NCBI GenBank assembly: GCA_031427625.1
Contig: JANPNV010000095.1
Coordinates: 3,328-67,327 of the forward strand
Direction of reading: 5' to 3'
Length of the DNA: 64,000 nt
Source of the DNA: JADKIH01 sp031427625
GTDB taxonomy: Bacteria; Bacteroidota; Bacteroidia; AKYH767-A; 2013-40CM-41-45
Positions 27,014 to 36,471 of this stretch are shown here, one piece after another. Position 1 is the first letter of the stretch; every line of letters begins with the position of its first letter. The notes below the pieces were generated by a model, which saw only the letters and a program-made list of their open reading frames with translations, did not search any database and was not told where the DNA came from. The position numbers and the translations under genes were made by a program.

Positions 27014-27496
27014 ATGAAAAATATAGTAATTCCCATTTTTTCTCTCCTGATCGCATCCTGCTCCATTCAATCACAAAAAGAAGCCATTGATAAAACATTT
27101 GGCGAGGAAATAGATACTTCCAATTCCATCGGAATAGAGCAGTTAGAGTCTAAAATGAAGGCTTCCCCTAATAGTTCCATCACTATTAAAGGGAAAATTT
27201 CGGAAGTATGCCAAAGCGAAGGTTGCTGGCTTGAGCTCGAAAATACAGTTGGTCAGACTGTCATTGTTCGGATGCAAGACCACCAATTCACAGTTCCAAA
27301 GGATATTGCAGGCCGAACTGTTTATGTAAGCGGAATGACTTTTTTAGATACTACAATTGTTGAAGCCCTAAAGCATTATGCTGAAGATTTAGGAAAAAGT
27401 CAGGAAGAAATTAATGCCATTAATAAACCTACGATTGATGTTGTAATGGAAGCAAAAGGAATCGTTTTGCTCAAAAAAGATGCATCAGTTGAATAA
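27014..27496 (+). CDS. DUF4920 lipoprotein
   Basis: This 160-residue protein has a short lipoprotein signal with the lipidated cysteine at 16 (LLIASC). The rest resembles the DUF4920 family, a small OB-like beta-barrel with ITIKGKISEVCQSEGCWLEL, VIVRMQDHQFTVPKDIAGRTVYVSG and a final GIVLLKKD. The two cysteines in CQSEGCW are typical of the family and may bind a metal or form a disulfide. The role is unknown. Its 3' end overlaps the HMG-CoA lyase gene by 17 bases, so the two are coupled. Confidence 0.85.
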   Translation: MKNIVIPIFSLLIASCSIQSQKEAIDKTFGEEIDTSNSIGIEQLESKMKASPNSSITIKGKISEVCQSEGCWLELENTVGQTVIVRMQDHQFTVPKDIAGRTVYVSGMTFLDTTIVEALKHYAEDLGKSQEEINAINKPTIDVVMEAKGIVLLKKDASVE

Positions 27497-28343
27497 AAAA
27501 GTAACCCTGGTTGAATGCCCACGTGATGCCATGCAGGGGTGGAAGGAGTATATCCCTACTGAAAAAAAAATCGAATACATAAACAATCTTCTGAAGGTTG
27601 GATTTCATACGATCGATTTCGGATCATTCGTTTCACATAAAGCAATCCCGCAACTGAAAGATACAGCCGAAGTACTTCAGGGACTTGATTTGTCGGTGTC
27701 AAATACAAAACTGCTGGCCATCATTGCTAATTTACGAGGAGCACAGGAGGCGGCTGATTATGATGAAATTACCTATCTGGGGTTTCCATTTTCTATTTCT
27801 GAAGAATTTCAAAAGAGAAATGCCAATTCGACAATCGCCGAATCAGTGAATCGCGTTGGGGAAATTCAGAATCTTTGTGTAGCAAAAGGCAAGAAATTGG
27901 TTATTTATATCAGTATGGGCTTCGGGAACCCATATGGAGAACCTTGGAATTCCGATACTGTCATTTATTATGTTAAACAGATTGCGGAAATGGGCATTCA
28001 AACAATTGCTCTTTCCGATACAATAGGTGTAAGCAATCCGACGAACATAACTCAATTATTTACAAACCTGATACCTGAATTTCCGTATGTAGAACTAGGC
28101 GCCCACCTGCACAGTCATCCGGACTCATGGAAACAAAAGGTAGAGGCCTGTGAAAAAAGTGGATGTCTGCGTTTCGACTCAGCCATGAAAGGTATCGGAG
28201 GTTGTCCGATGGCTGATGATGAGCTGGTCGGTAATCTTGCAACAGAAAATGTTGTAAATTATTTTGGCGGACCAGAAGCGCTGGGTTTAAATTTAAATGC
28301 GTACAAGAATTCGCTGAAAATGGCAGAGGAAATTTTTCATTGA
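27480..28343 (+). CDS. Hydroxymethylglutaryl-CoA lyase
   Basis: The enzyme splits HMG-CoA into acetyl-CoA and acetoacetate, the last step of leucine degradation. The 287-residue TIM barrel opens with VTLVECPRDAMQGWKEYIP, where the RD pair binds substrate and metal. Metal-binding histidines follow in GAHLHSHPDSW, and the FDSAMKGIGGCPMADDELVGN segment carries the active-site cysteine loop of the family. Length and motif order agree with mvaB/HMGCL. Alternative members of the same DRE-TIM family (homocitrate or isopropylmalate synthase) are longer. Confidence 0.92.
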   Translation: MHQLNKKVTLVECPRDAMQGWKEYIPTEKKIEYINNLLKVGFHTIDFGSFVSHKAIPQLKDTAEVLQGLDLSVSNTKLLAIIANLRGAQEAADYDEITYLGFPFSISEEFQKRNANSTIAESVNRVGEIQNLCVAKGKKLVIYISMGFGNPYGEPWNSDTVIYYVKQIAEMGIQTIALSDTIGVSNPTNITQLFTNLIPEFPYVELGAHLHSHPDSWKQKVEACEKSGCLRFDSAMKGIGGCPMADDELVGNLATENVVNYFGGPEALGLNLNAYKNSLKMAEEIFH

Positions 28344-28465
28344 GTAAGAATATTATTATCAGTTGTTTTTTTAAAACATCAAATACAATATTTTAAACAA
28401 TAGAGTAACAGAATCATACCATAAATAATAAAGAATAAAAACGATTTAATTCCGTTAAGTTTGAG

Positions 28466-30688
28466 ATGATAAATTTTAGAAAAAGATTTTCCCAATTTCT
28501 GTTATTGTGTTTATTTACGATTTTCACAGTGCCTTCTATAGCCCAGACTACTGGCTTCGTTCAGATAAAAGGGAAAGTCCAGAAAGATAATAAGCCATTG
28601 AGTTTAGTTACTATCCAGGTAAATAGTCCGGGTCTTCCAGAACAAGTTTATTCTTCCAAAGATAATGGCAGTTTTACCTTCAATCTCGATCTGCAGAAAA
28701 ACTATACTATCAAATTTTATAAAGACGGTACTGTTACGAAGCTTATCGATTTTACAACGAAGCTCCCTTCTGATCAGGCTGATATTATTTTTCAATACGA
28801 TTTTAATGTTGATCTGTTTGAAGACATAGGCGGAGTGTCGAAAACCAATGCAATGAATAAACCTGTTGCTCGTATCGCTTACAATCCCACCTATGAGAAT
28901 TTCATGCATGATGAAAGTTATACGAAGTCTGTACAGTCACAGCAAGATGCTGCAAGAAAGGCAGCAGAAGAGTTGGCAAACAGACTTGAGCGTGCGCGTC
29001 TGGATTCATTAAATAAAATCTGGAATGACTCACTCTCGAAAGAAAAAGCACGTGATGCACTTAATCAGATATCAAAAGCTGAACAAGACAAGCTTAGGAA
29101 AGAACAAGAACTAGCAAGGCAGGATTCAATTAACAAAGCAAATACGGCTGCACAAGCCGCTGCCGCTGCTGCCATCGCCGATAAGGCAAGAAAAGACAGT
29201 CTTGCATTAGCTGAAGCAAAAGCAAAGGTACTTGCAGAAGCAGCGGAGAAGCATCGACAGGATAGCATTCAAAAATCAATGGCAGATGCAAGTGCCAAAC
29301 TAGATGCCGACGCTAAATTACGTGAAAAGTCACGCTTGGATTCTTTAGCTAGAGTTGATGCTGAAAATAAAGCCAGAGAAAAATTTGTAGCTGACTCTAC
29401 ATTGAATGCAAGGGCTGATTTAAAACGCAATGAAGAAGAAGCTAGGTTGAGAGAAAAGTCGAGGGCCGATTCTCTTACAAAAGTTCTCGCACTGGGTAAG
29501 CTGAGAGAAAAAGAAATTGCTGATTCAACTTCACGTGCGCAATCAGAAAAACAAAAACAAGATGAACTTGAGCGCGCACGACTGCAGGCGAGTGCCGCCG
29601 CTATGGAAAAATCTAGACAGGATTCCGTTGCGAAGGCATCAGCACTCGCTAAACAGCGTGAAAAAGATACAGCTGATTCTTTGGCTCGCGCCCAGGCAGA
29701 AAAGCAAAAACAGGATGCGCTTGAAAAAGCAAGGCAAGATGCAAATGCCGCTGCTATGGAAAAGTCACGCAAAGACTCCATGACAAATGCTACTGCGCTT
29801 GCCAAACAACGTGAAAAGGAAACAGCAGATTCGCTGGCTCGTGCTCAGGCAGAAAAACAAAAACAAGATGCGTTTGAACGTTCACGACTTGAAATGGCTG
29901 CTACAGCAAGAGAAAAATCAAGACAGGATTCTGTCGCTTCTGCACTTGCAGCCGGAAAAGCAAGAGATAAATTCATTGCAGACTCAACTGCTCTGGCCAA
30001 TGCTGAAAAATCAAGAAAGGCAGCTGAAGATAAAGTCAAAAAGGATGAAGCGGACAGACTGCAGGCAAAACAGCGTGCCGATTCAATCGAAGCTGCGACC
30101 CTTGCAGCGAAAGAAAGACTGAAGGCCATTGCTGACAGTACACAGAAAGCAACAGCAGATTTGAAACTAAAACTTGATGAGGAAGAACGCGCTAAATTAA
30201 AACGTCAGCAGGATGTTCTCGCTGAAGTACGGAATGCGGAACAAATTCGCCTCGCAAAAGTCGAAGAAAATCGTCTTCGCAAAGAACAGTCAGCCAAAGC
30301 AGAACAAGACTCAATCGCAAATGCTCAACGACTTAAAGCCGAAAAAGATGAAGCGGAACGAAAAGCAAAAGTTCTTGCCGATATAGAAGCGAAAAAGCAA
30401 TTATTGGGTAAAGCGAATGCACCGGAAGAAAAAACCACGCCCGCTATTAAAACCGCACCGATTCCGAAAATTATAGATTCAGATTATAAGGAAGGTGTTA
30501 CGGAAGAGAAAATTGATGAGGCTAACCGCACCATATTCCGTACAGTAGTAAAGAAAGATGGATTAGCATTCAACTACCAAAAAATTGTTTATTCATGGGG
30601 AGGAGTCTTCTACTTTAAGAATGATAACAGCATGACTCAAATAACTTTTGAGCAGGAATTGAAAAATTATCGTTTAGAAATAAAATAA
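28466..30688 (+). CDS. Exported coiled-coil repeat protein with carboxypeptidase-regulatory-like N-domain
   Basis: This 740-residue protein has a signal peptide (residues 1-26, ending PSIAQ). Residues about 30-115 look like a carboxypeptidase-regulatory beta-sandwich (FVQIKGKVQKDNKPLSLVTIQV, YSSKDNGSFTFNLDLQKNYTIKFYKDG). About 150-660 is a continuous Ala/Lys/Asp/Ser-rich coiled coil built from units such as EKSRQDSVAKA and KQREKDTADSLARAQAEKQKQD. The strongest copies recur every 51 residues. The last 70 residues are a globular tail with FRTVVKKDGLAFNYQKIVYSWGG. It may span the periplasm like TolA, but that is inference. It stands alone, 122 bp after the lyase. Confidence 0.8.
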   Translation: MINFRKRFSQFLLLCLFTIFTVPSIAQTTGFVQIKGKVQKDNKPLSLVTIQVNSPGLPEQVYSSKDNGSFTFNLDLQKNYTIKFYKDGTVTKLIDFTTKLPSDQADIIFQYDFNVDLFEDIGGVSKTNAMNKPVARIAYNPTYENFMHDESYTKSVQSQQDAARKAAEELANRLERARLDSLNKIWNDSLSKEKARDALNQISKAEQDKLRKEQELARQDSINKANTAAQAAAAAAIADKARKDSLALAEAKAKVLAEAAEKHRQDSIQKSMADASAKLDADAKLREKSRLDSLARVDAENKAREKFVADSTLNARADLKRNEEEARLREKSRADSLTKVLALGKLREKEIADSTSRAQSEKQKQDELERARLQASAAAMEKSRQDSVAKASALAKQREKDTADSLARAQAEKQKQDALEKARQDANAAAMEKSRKDSMTNATALAKQREKETADSLARAQAEKQKQDAFERSRLEMAATAREKSRQDSVASALAAGKARDKFIADSTALANAEKSRKAAEDKVKKDEADRLQAKQRADSIEAATLAAKERLKAIADSTQKATADLKLKLDEEERAKLKRQQDVLAEVRNAEQIRLAKVEENRLRKEQSAKAEQDSIANAQRLKAEKDEAERKAKVLADIEAKKQLLGKANAPEEKTTPAIKTAPIPKIIDSDYKEGVTEEKIDEANRTIFRTVVKKDGLAFNYQKIVYSWGGVFYFKNDNSMTQITFEQELKNYRLEIK
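29498..30109 (+). repeat. 153-bp tandem repeats inside the coiled-coil gene
   Basis: Equivalent DNA segments begin at 29498, 29651, 29804 and 29957, exactly 153 bp (51 codons) apart. The 29651 and 29804 copies are the most alike. An earlier related unit near 29369 is 129 bp away, so the unit length has varied by whole codons. Confidence 0.8.
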
Positions 30689-30998
30689 TTTGTTACAGTT
30701 TTTTACAGCAAAATTATTCTCGAAAAGATAATTAAGACTTCAGTAAACACTAATTCCTTATAAGCATGTCGCCTTATTTTATCTAATAGTCTAAACAACC
30801 TTTTCAGCTTTAGTCATGAAAAGTATCTTTAAATAAAAATAATTATTGAAGGAATGTTCGAAATAGTTCTCATTCCTGTCAGTTTCCGGTTTCTGTTTTT
30901 ATTTAATTTATGATGAATTACCGTCATTAAACTGTTAATTTATTAAGGGTACCATAACGAAACGTTTTTTTACCTTCGCCCAAAATAAATCAATTCCA
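30689..30998. other. 310-bp intergenic region upstream of surE
   Basis: The region is AT-rich and non-coding. A weak hairpin (AGGAATG/CATTCCT arms, near 30850-30880) is visible. TACCTTCG at 30971-30978 is a plausible variant -7 box 20 bp before surE. No RNA gene is recognised. Confidence 0.4.
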
Positions 30999-31790
30999 AT
31001 GACTGCATCAAAAAGGCCGGTTATACTGGTTACAAACGACGATGGCATTACAGCACCCGGACTTCATGCACTCGTTGAAGCGGTAAAAAATCTCGGCGAT
31101 ATTACTGTAGTCGCTCCTGACAGCCCTCAATCTGGAATGGGTCATGCCATTACCATTAATAATCCGCTGAGGCTCGATAAAGTTGATCTGCATGGAGGAC
31201 ATAACTGGTATCAATGCAGTGGCACTCCTGTGGACTGTGTTAAGCTGGCTATCGATAAAATCCTACACAGGAAACCTGATCTCTGTGTATCAGGCATAAA
31301 CCACGGAAGCAATTCATCTATTAACGTAATATATTCCGGAACGATGTCGGCTGCTATGGAAGGTGCTATCGAAGGAATTCCCTCAATAGGATTTTCACTG
31401 CTCGACTATTCGCTCGACGCAGATTTTACTGCCGCGAAAAAATATGCAGAGCTAATTGCTCAGAACGTCCTTAAAAACGGTTTACCCGGCGGAACATTAT
31501 TAAACGTAAATATTCCTAACCTTCAGATAAAATCGCTTAAAGGTGTTAAGGTATGCAGGCAAGCAAATGCAAAATGGATAGAAGAGTTCGATGAAAGACT
31601 TGATCCGAATAAAAGAAAATATTACTGGTTGACCGGTAAATTCATTAACAACGACAAAGGACAGGATACGGACGAATGGGCATTGGCAAACGGATATATT
31701 TCACTCGTTCCTGTTCAATTCGATTTTACAGCACATCATGCCATTCCCTTCTTAAATGAATTTAATTATGCACTTGAAAAAGTTGATTAA
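30999..31790 (+). CDS. surE: 5'/3'-nucleotidase SurE
   Basis: SurE removes phosphate from nucleoside monophosphates and related compounds and is linked to stationary-phase survival. The 263-residue protein has the metal-binding DD pair at 14-15 (LVTNDDGITAPG), the SPQSGMGHAIT loop, and SGINHGSNSSINVIYSGTMSAAMEG, all diagnostic for the family. Length is normal. It starts a run of overlapping genes through lpxB. Confidence 0.96.
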   Translation: MTASKRPVILVTNDDGITAPGLHALVEAVKNLGDITVVAPDSPQSGMGHAITINNPLRLDKVDLHGGHNWYQCSGTPVDCVKLAIDKILHRKPDLCVSGINHGSNSSINVIYSGTMSAAMEGAIEGIPSIGFSLLDYSLDADFTAAKKYAELIAQNVLKNGLPGGTLLNVNIPNLQIKSLKGVKVCRQANAKWIEEFDERLDPNKRKYYWLTGKFINNDKGQDTDEWALANGYISLVPVQFDFTAHHAIPFLNEFNYALEKVD

Positions 31791-32067
31791 GGATTCATTT
31801 GTTGTTGGAATATTTGCAGGAATTGTTTCATTGGTCTTCTTCTGTAGTCTTTTGACAGCATTTAGAACCTGGCTTCTGAATTATTCAGGAAATGAAATGC
31901 TTCTTAGACCTCCCGCAGTGCAAATGATTGCGATGGCAATTAATTTAATTATTTTCCGTCTGATTATGATTAACGTTCAGAAAGAAAAAACCGGAAAAGG
32001 ATTTTTACTGGTTACCGTTTTACTCTCATTGTGTTATTTTTATTTCTTTTATAGAGCAAATAATTGA
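31768..32067 (+). CDS. Small membrane protein of unknown function
   Basis: The product has about 99 residues if begun at ATG 31768 (MHLKKLIKD). ATG 31756, four codons earlier, is also possible. Either start lies within the 3' end of surE, so translation is coupled. Three membrane segments are visible: SFVVGIFAGIVSLVFFCSLL, QMIAMAINLIIFRLIMI, and LLVTVLLSLCYFYFFY. No family recognised. Its first segment (GIFAGIVS) resembles that of the next gene (GILTGIVS), which suggests an old duplication. Confidence 0.75.
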   Translation: MHLKKLIKDSFVVGIFAGIVSLVFFCSLLTAFRTWLLNYSGNEMLLRPPAVQMIAMAINLIIFRLIMINVQKEKTGKGFLLVTVLLSLCYFYFFYRANN

Positions 32068-32068
32068 A

Positions 32069-32359
32069 ATGAAAAAATTTCAAAATAATATTCTTACAGG
32101 AATTTTAACAGGAATTGTTAGTCCGCCGGCAGCATTTTTTATTTTTGCTCTCTTTGTATATCCTGAAGAGAGCGCCATGGATCTGATTGATGGTTATATT
32201 CGGAGAAATGTAATAACACATGTAATAAGTCTTGCTGCTATCGTTAATCTCCCACTGTTTTTTATTTTCCTTAATCGAAATTTAGATGACACTTCGCGAG
32301 GAATTATAGGAGCAACGTTGATATATGCCTTTCTAATTGTAATCTTAAAATTCGCCTGA
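32069..32359 (+). CDS. Small membrane protein of unknown function, related to the preceding one
   Basis: This 96-residue protein has membrane segments at about 9-30 (GILTGIVSPPAAFFIFALFVY), 50-68 (VISLAAIVNLPLFFIFL) and 78-95. It lies one base after the previous gene's stop and overlaps the start of lpxB by a single base (CTGATGA). The tight packing with lpxB suggests an envelope role, but no function can be assigned. Confidence 0.78.
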   Translation: MKKFQNNILTGILTGIVSPPAAFFIFALFVYPEESAMDLIDGYIRRNVITHVISLAAIVNLPLFFIFLNRNLDDTSRGIIGATLIYAFLIVILKFA

Positions 32360-33483
32360 TGAAGTTTTACATTATTGCCGGGGAAGCATCAGGTGACATG
32401 CATGCTGCCGGATTAATCAGAGAACTAAAAAAAAACAATCCTGGCTCAGAATTCCGAGCATGGGGTGGAGACCTTATGCAAAAAGAAGGAGCCGTTATCG
32501 TCAAACATTTTCGTGATCTGGCATTCATGGGATTTACCGAAGTCATCGCAAACTTGTCTACTATTCTTCGAAATCTTAATTTTTGCAAGAAAGATATTTT
32601 AGAGTACAAACCTGATGCTGTAATCCTGGTCGATTATCCTGGTTTCAATCTTAGAATAGCAAGATTTGCTAAGTCGAATGGAATTAAAGTTTATTATTAT
32701 ATATCGCCACAAGTATGGGCATGGAAATCTTCCCGTGTGAAAATAATAAGGGAAGTAGTTGATAAAATGTTCGTCATACTTCCTTTCGAAAAAGAGTTTT
32801 ACAAAAAGTTTAATTACGATGTAGAATATGTAGGACATCCGCTTCCTGAGGTAATAAGTAATAAACAAAAGGAGTTCGTTGGACAGGAAAAATTCCGGGA
32901 GATGTTCGGACTTTCAACGAAACCAATCATTGCTCTCCTTCCCGGCAGCCGCAAGCAGGAAATTGAAGTTATGCTTCCACTAATGTTGTCAGTGAAAAGT
33001 GAATTCTCAAATTACCAGTTTGTTATTGCCGCAGCACCGTCGCTCCCAGCTATGTTCTATGATAAATTTACTGATAACGACGCTGTAAAACTAGTCAATG
33101 ATGCGACTTATGAATTACTTTCTAATTCACAGGCTGCACTTGTTACATCGGGAACAGCTACTCTTGAAACCGCTCTGTTAAACGTGCCTGAAGTGGTCTG
33201 TTATAAAGGTAGTTCTATCAGTTATTTTATTGCAAGAATGCTTGTAAAGATTAAATATATTTCGCTAGTCAATCTGATCATGGATAAGGAAGTCGTAAAG
33301 GAGCTTATTCAATCAGACCTTAATACAAAAACAATTTCACTGGAATTAAATAAAATTCTTCAACCTGAAATAAGAAAGCATGTATTTTCATATTATCAGG
33401 AACTTAAAAGTAAATTAAGTGCCGGTGGTGCGGCAGCCAAGACTGCATTTTTCATTACTGAAGATATTAAAAAAAAATATTAG
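32359..33483 (+). CDS. lpxB: Lipid-A-disaccharide synthase LpxB
   Basis: LpxB transfers a glucosamine unit from UDP-diacylglucosamine to lipid X, forming the lipid A disaccharide at the inner face of the inner membrane. The 374-residue length is normal. Family motifs include YIIAGEASGDMHAAGLIREL at the start, FRAWGGDLMQKEG, VDYPGFNLRIA, YYISPQVWAWKSSRVK, VGHPLPE and LLPGSRKQEIE, then TSGTATLETALLNVP near the donor site. This confirms a Gram-negative envelope. Confidence 0.97.
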   Translation: MKFYIIAGEASGDMHAAGLIRELKKNNPGSEFRAWGGDLMQKEGAVIVKHFRDLAFMGFTEVIANLSTILRNLNFCKKDILEYKPDAVILVDYPGFNLRIARFAKSNGIKVYYYISPQVWAWKSSRVKIIREVVDKMFVILPFEKEFYKKFNYDVEYVGHPLPEVISNKQKEFVGQEKFREMFGLSTKPIIALLPGSRKQEIEVMLPLMLSVKSEFSNYQFVIAAAPSLPAMFYDKFTDNDAVKLVNDATYELLSNSQAALVTSGTATLETALLNVPEVVCYKGSSISYFIARMLVKIKYISLVNLIMDKEVVKELIQSDLNTKTISLELNKILQPEIRKHVFSYYQELKSKLSAGGAAAKTAFFITEDIKKKY

Positions 33484-33570
33484 CGAGTTTTCATACTATA
33501 ATAAGTATTGTTTTTTGGTGAAAATGATTTAATGGAGTTTTGAATCATTCTTACTTGATATTTTTATGGA

Positions 33571-35637
33571 ATGAATTCTATCAGCAGTAATCCGTTTCTG
33601 AGGATACTGCCAGCTTTTTGCATCGGTATTCTTTTTTCATTTTATCATGTTATCGATAACAGGATATCCATAGTATTGTTATTTCTGGCTTTGCTATCTT
33701 TTTTTATTGTTTCTAGAATCTCTAAATCAAATTTCAGAAACAGATTCTTGTGGGGAATTTCAATACAGCTTATATTTATTTCTGTGGGTTTTTTTATTAC
33801 AGAGATCAGAGATGTTTCTAAAAACAAATATTATTTTTCAAATTATTCCAATGTCAGCATGTATTGTGCTGAAATTTCAGACGCACCAGAAGCAAGAAAT
33901 GGACGATTAAGATTATTTGTTAAAGTAAAGTCTGTTTTGCAATATGGATGCTGGAAGAAAACTGACGGTAATTGTTATTTATATATTGCTGATACGGATT
34001 CACTAAAAGTTTATGCCGGCGATAAGATCCTTTTTAAAAAAGCGCCGGATTTAATTTTAGAACCACTTAACCCGGGTCAATTTAATTTCAAAAATTATTG
34101 CTTATTTAAACGCATACATCACCAGCTTTTTCTCAGAGATGGCGGATGGCTGATAATAAAATCAATTGATAAAATAAATGTTAAAGCAATCGCAGCTCAA
34201 ATACGTGGGAAATTACTTTCTGCTTTTCGTTTTTCAGGAATAAGCGGACAAGAATATGCTGTACTTTCAGCATTAGTGCTCGGTTACGATGATGAAATTG
34301 ATAACGAGACATTAAATGCGTTCTCTGCTTCCGGAACATTACACGTATTATCAGTTTCTGGTATGCATGTTGGGATAATTTATGCAGCATTATCTTCCTT
34401 GCTTTCTTTTATGGGAAGAAAAAAGTCATTACAAATAGTAAGACTTGTTATTCTGATTTTTACATTGTGGTTTTACGCAGTTCTTACAGGATTCTCTCCC
34501 TCTGTAATTCGATCTGCCATGATGTTTACTTTTATATTAATTGGCCGATCATTAAGTCGTTCGTCAACTATTTTTAACTCATTAGCCCTAGCCGCACTTT
34601 GCATTTTTATTTTCTTTGATTCTCTTATGTTATTTGAACCTGGATTACAGTTGTCTTTTCTTGCAGTAGGAGGGATAGGTTATTTGTATCCGCATATTTA
34701 TAATTTAACAACGATTAGGAATGTGTTAGCAGATAAAGTATGGGCTCTTGTTGCCGTTTCAATAGCAGCTCAGGCAGCTACATTTCCGATCAGCATATAT
34801 TACTTCCATCAATTTCCAAATTATTTTATTCCTGCAAATATTCTTATAATTCCTTTGGCGACTGCCGGAATATTCGGAGGTATTATTTTATTGTTTCTCA
34901 CTCCATTTCCCATTGTTTATTTATATGCAGGTTATCTCGTTCAGAAAATTATTTTTTTATTGAACGAGTCTGCAATAATTATTGAGCATATGCCTGGATC
35001 CGTCTGGCGAAATATTTCTATTAGTTTTAGCGAAATGATTGTCATCTATTTTATTCTTTTAATGGTATTTTTATTTCTTACCCAGCGATCTGTAAAATAT
35101 TTATATAATGCGCAACTGTTTTCCATTTTACTTATTACTTTATTTATAACTCATACGATTGGTGTTAAAGCAAACAGGTCACTTATTATTTTTTCAGGAA
35201 CAAAGAAGTTTAGCTTTCAGGCACAGTATGGCTTTAAGACATTGCTGGTTTACAAGAGTATTGATTCTTTGAAAGCATTAAATCTTTCAAACAGTTATTT
35301 GAAGCAGATTGGTTTATCAGAAAAGGACAGAACAATAATTGTTGCTGATTCTGATTGTGTTATAAAAAGCAGAACCGACATTTACATTGAGAAAAATATG
35401 TATGTAATAGGGCAAATCATATTAGGCGATGCATCCTGCAACATTCCATTGAAGTCAACGTCAACTATTATATATGCTGAAACGAAACAGTATTCAAAAT
35501 TCAGATTCGATAGTCTTGATCAGGCTTTAATTGTCGTTAATGATAAGAGCTATAATAAATCATTTATAATTAATATACCGAAAAATAAAAATAATATACA
35601 CTTACTAAGTAAAGGTGCAAAGATTATTGATTTATAG
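33571..35637 (+). CDS. ComEC/Rec2-family DNA-uptake channel protein
   Basis: This 688-residue, strongly hydrophobic protein has an N-terminal DUF4131-like region (membrane segments plus an OB-like part at about 90-200) and a competence domain (about 220-510). The competence domain carries the motif LHVLSVSGMHVGIIY and the multi-span segment VLTGFSPSVIRSAMMF. ComEC forms the inner-membrane pore for single-stranded DNA in natural transformation. The C-terminal metallo-beta-lactamase domain of many ComEC proteins is absent: the last 130 residues lack HxHxDH. This is usual for Bacteroidota. The last 6 bp overlap the convergent MBL hydrolase gene. Confidence 0.9.
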   Translation: MNSISSNPFLRILPAFCIGILFSFYHVIDNRISIVLLFLALLSFFIVSRISKSNFRNRFLWGISIQLIFISVGFFITEIRDVSKNKYYFSNYSNVSMYCAEISDAPEARNGRLRLFVKVKSVLQYGCWKKTDGNCYLYIADTDSLKVYAGDKILFKKAPDLILEPLNPGQFNFKNYCLFKRIHHQLFLRDGGWLIIKSIDKINVKAIAAQIRGKLLSAFRFSGISGQEYAVLSALVLGYDDEIDNETLNAFSASGTLHVLSVSGMHVGIIYAALSSLLSFMGRKKSLQIVRLVILIFTLWFYAVLTGFSPSVIRSAMMFTFILIGRSLSRSSTIFNSLALAALCIFIFFDSLMLFEPGLQLSFLAVGGIGYLYPHIYNLTTIRNVLADKVWALVAVSIAAQAATFPISIYYFHQFPNYFIPANILIIPLATAGIFGGIILLFLTPFPIVYLYAGYLVQKIIFLLNESAIIIEHMPGSVWRNISISFSEMIVIYFILLMVFLFLTQRSVKYLYNAQLFSILLITLFITHTIGVKANRSLIIFSGTKKFSFQAQYGFKTLLVYKSIDSLKALNLSNSYLKQIGLSEKDRTIIVADSDCVIKSRTDIYIEKNMYVIGQIILGDASCNIPLKSTSTIIYAETKQYSKFRFDSLDQALIVVNDKSYNKSFIINIPKNKNNIHLLSKGAKIIDL

Positions 35638-36471
35638 TGAACTAAGCGGTAATGTTTCTTTTACCCGAACGCCCTTTTCAGTCTGTTCGATCGAACTGCA
35701 TTCATTCAAGAGATCATGTTCAAAAAACAATATCGCATTGTTCCTTGCCGCTTCTGATAAAAAAACTGTTTTCTCTTCCAAAGTAATCAGTGGTCTTGTA
35801 TCATATGCCATTATATAGGGAATCGGCACATGTGCTGCTGAAGGAAGTAAATCGGCACAATAAATTAGTTGTTGTCCATTGAAATCTAAAACAGGAAGCA
35901 TCATTGATTCAGTATGTCCACTAACAACAATTGTTTTAAATCTATCCCATAGTTGTCCGCCTTCCTCTAGAAATTTTAATTGTCCGCTTTCCTGAATAGG
36001 CAAAATATTTTCTTTCAGAAAACTGGCCTTCTCTCTGGCATTAGGTTTTGTTGCCCAGTCCCAATGTTTTTTATTACTCCAGTAAGTAGCATTTGGGAAA
36101 GCCATCTCGAAACCCGTTTTTGCTTTATTCGATTTAACGCTTCCTCCACAATGATCGAAATGTAAATGAGTCAGGAATACATCTGTAATATCATTTTCAT
36201 GAAAGCCATGTTTTTTCAGTGATGAAGAAAGTGTGGCGTCGCCATTCAGATAGTAGTATGAAAAAAATTTCTGATCTTGTTTTTCTCCAATGCCATTGTC
36301 GATTAATACGAGTCGATTTTCATGCTCTACCAAAAGGCAGCGCATAGCCCAGTTACACATGTTATTTTCATCGGCAGGATTTAATTTATTCCATATCGAT
36401 TTTGGAACAACTCCAAACATAGCTCCTCCATCAAGTTTAAAATTGCCTGTATCAATGGTATATAATTTCAT
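35632..36471 (-). CDS. MBL-fold metallo-hydrolase
   Basis: This 279-residue protein has the metallo-beta-lactamase signature THLHFDHCGG (about 125-134), with further ligands in SGHTESMMLP and YCADLLPSAAHVP. The N-terminal FKLDGGAMFGVVPKSIWNK motif is typical of the AHL-lactonase-like/quorum-quenching branch found across Bacteroidota. Substrate is unproven, so the lactonase reading is only a possibility. It converges on comEC with a 6-bp overlap and is probably a single-gene transcript. Confidence 0.9.
   Translation of the reverse strand: MKLYTIDTGNFKLDGGAMFGVVPKSIWNKLNPADENNMCNWAMRCLLVEHENRLVLIDNGIGEKQDQKFFSYYYLNGDATLSSSLKKHGFHENDITDVFLTHLHFDHCGGSVKSNKAKTGFEMAFPNATYWSNKKHWDWATKPNAREKASFLKENILPIQESGQLKFLEEGGQLWDRFKTIVVSGHTESMMLPVLDFNGQQLIYCADLLPSAAHVPIPYIMAYDTRPLITLEEKTVFLSEAARNNAILFFEHDLLNECSSIEQTEKGVRVKETLPLSSL

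Noticed and set aside
29269..29805. 178-codon minus-strand ORF in the coiled-coil gene
   Set aside because: It arises from the antisense of the repetitive Ala/Lys/Ser coding region. It has no start signal or domain.
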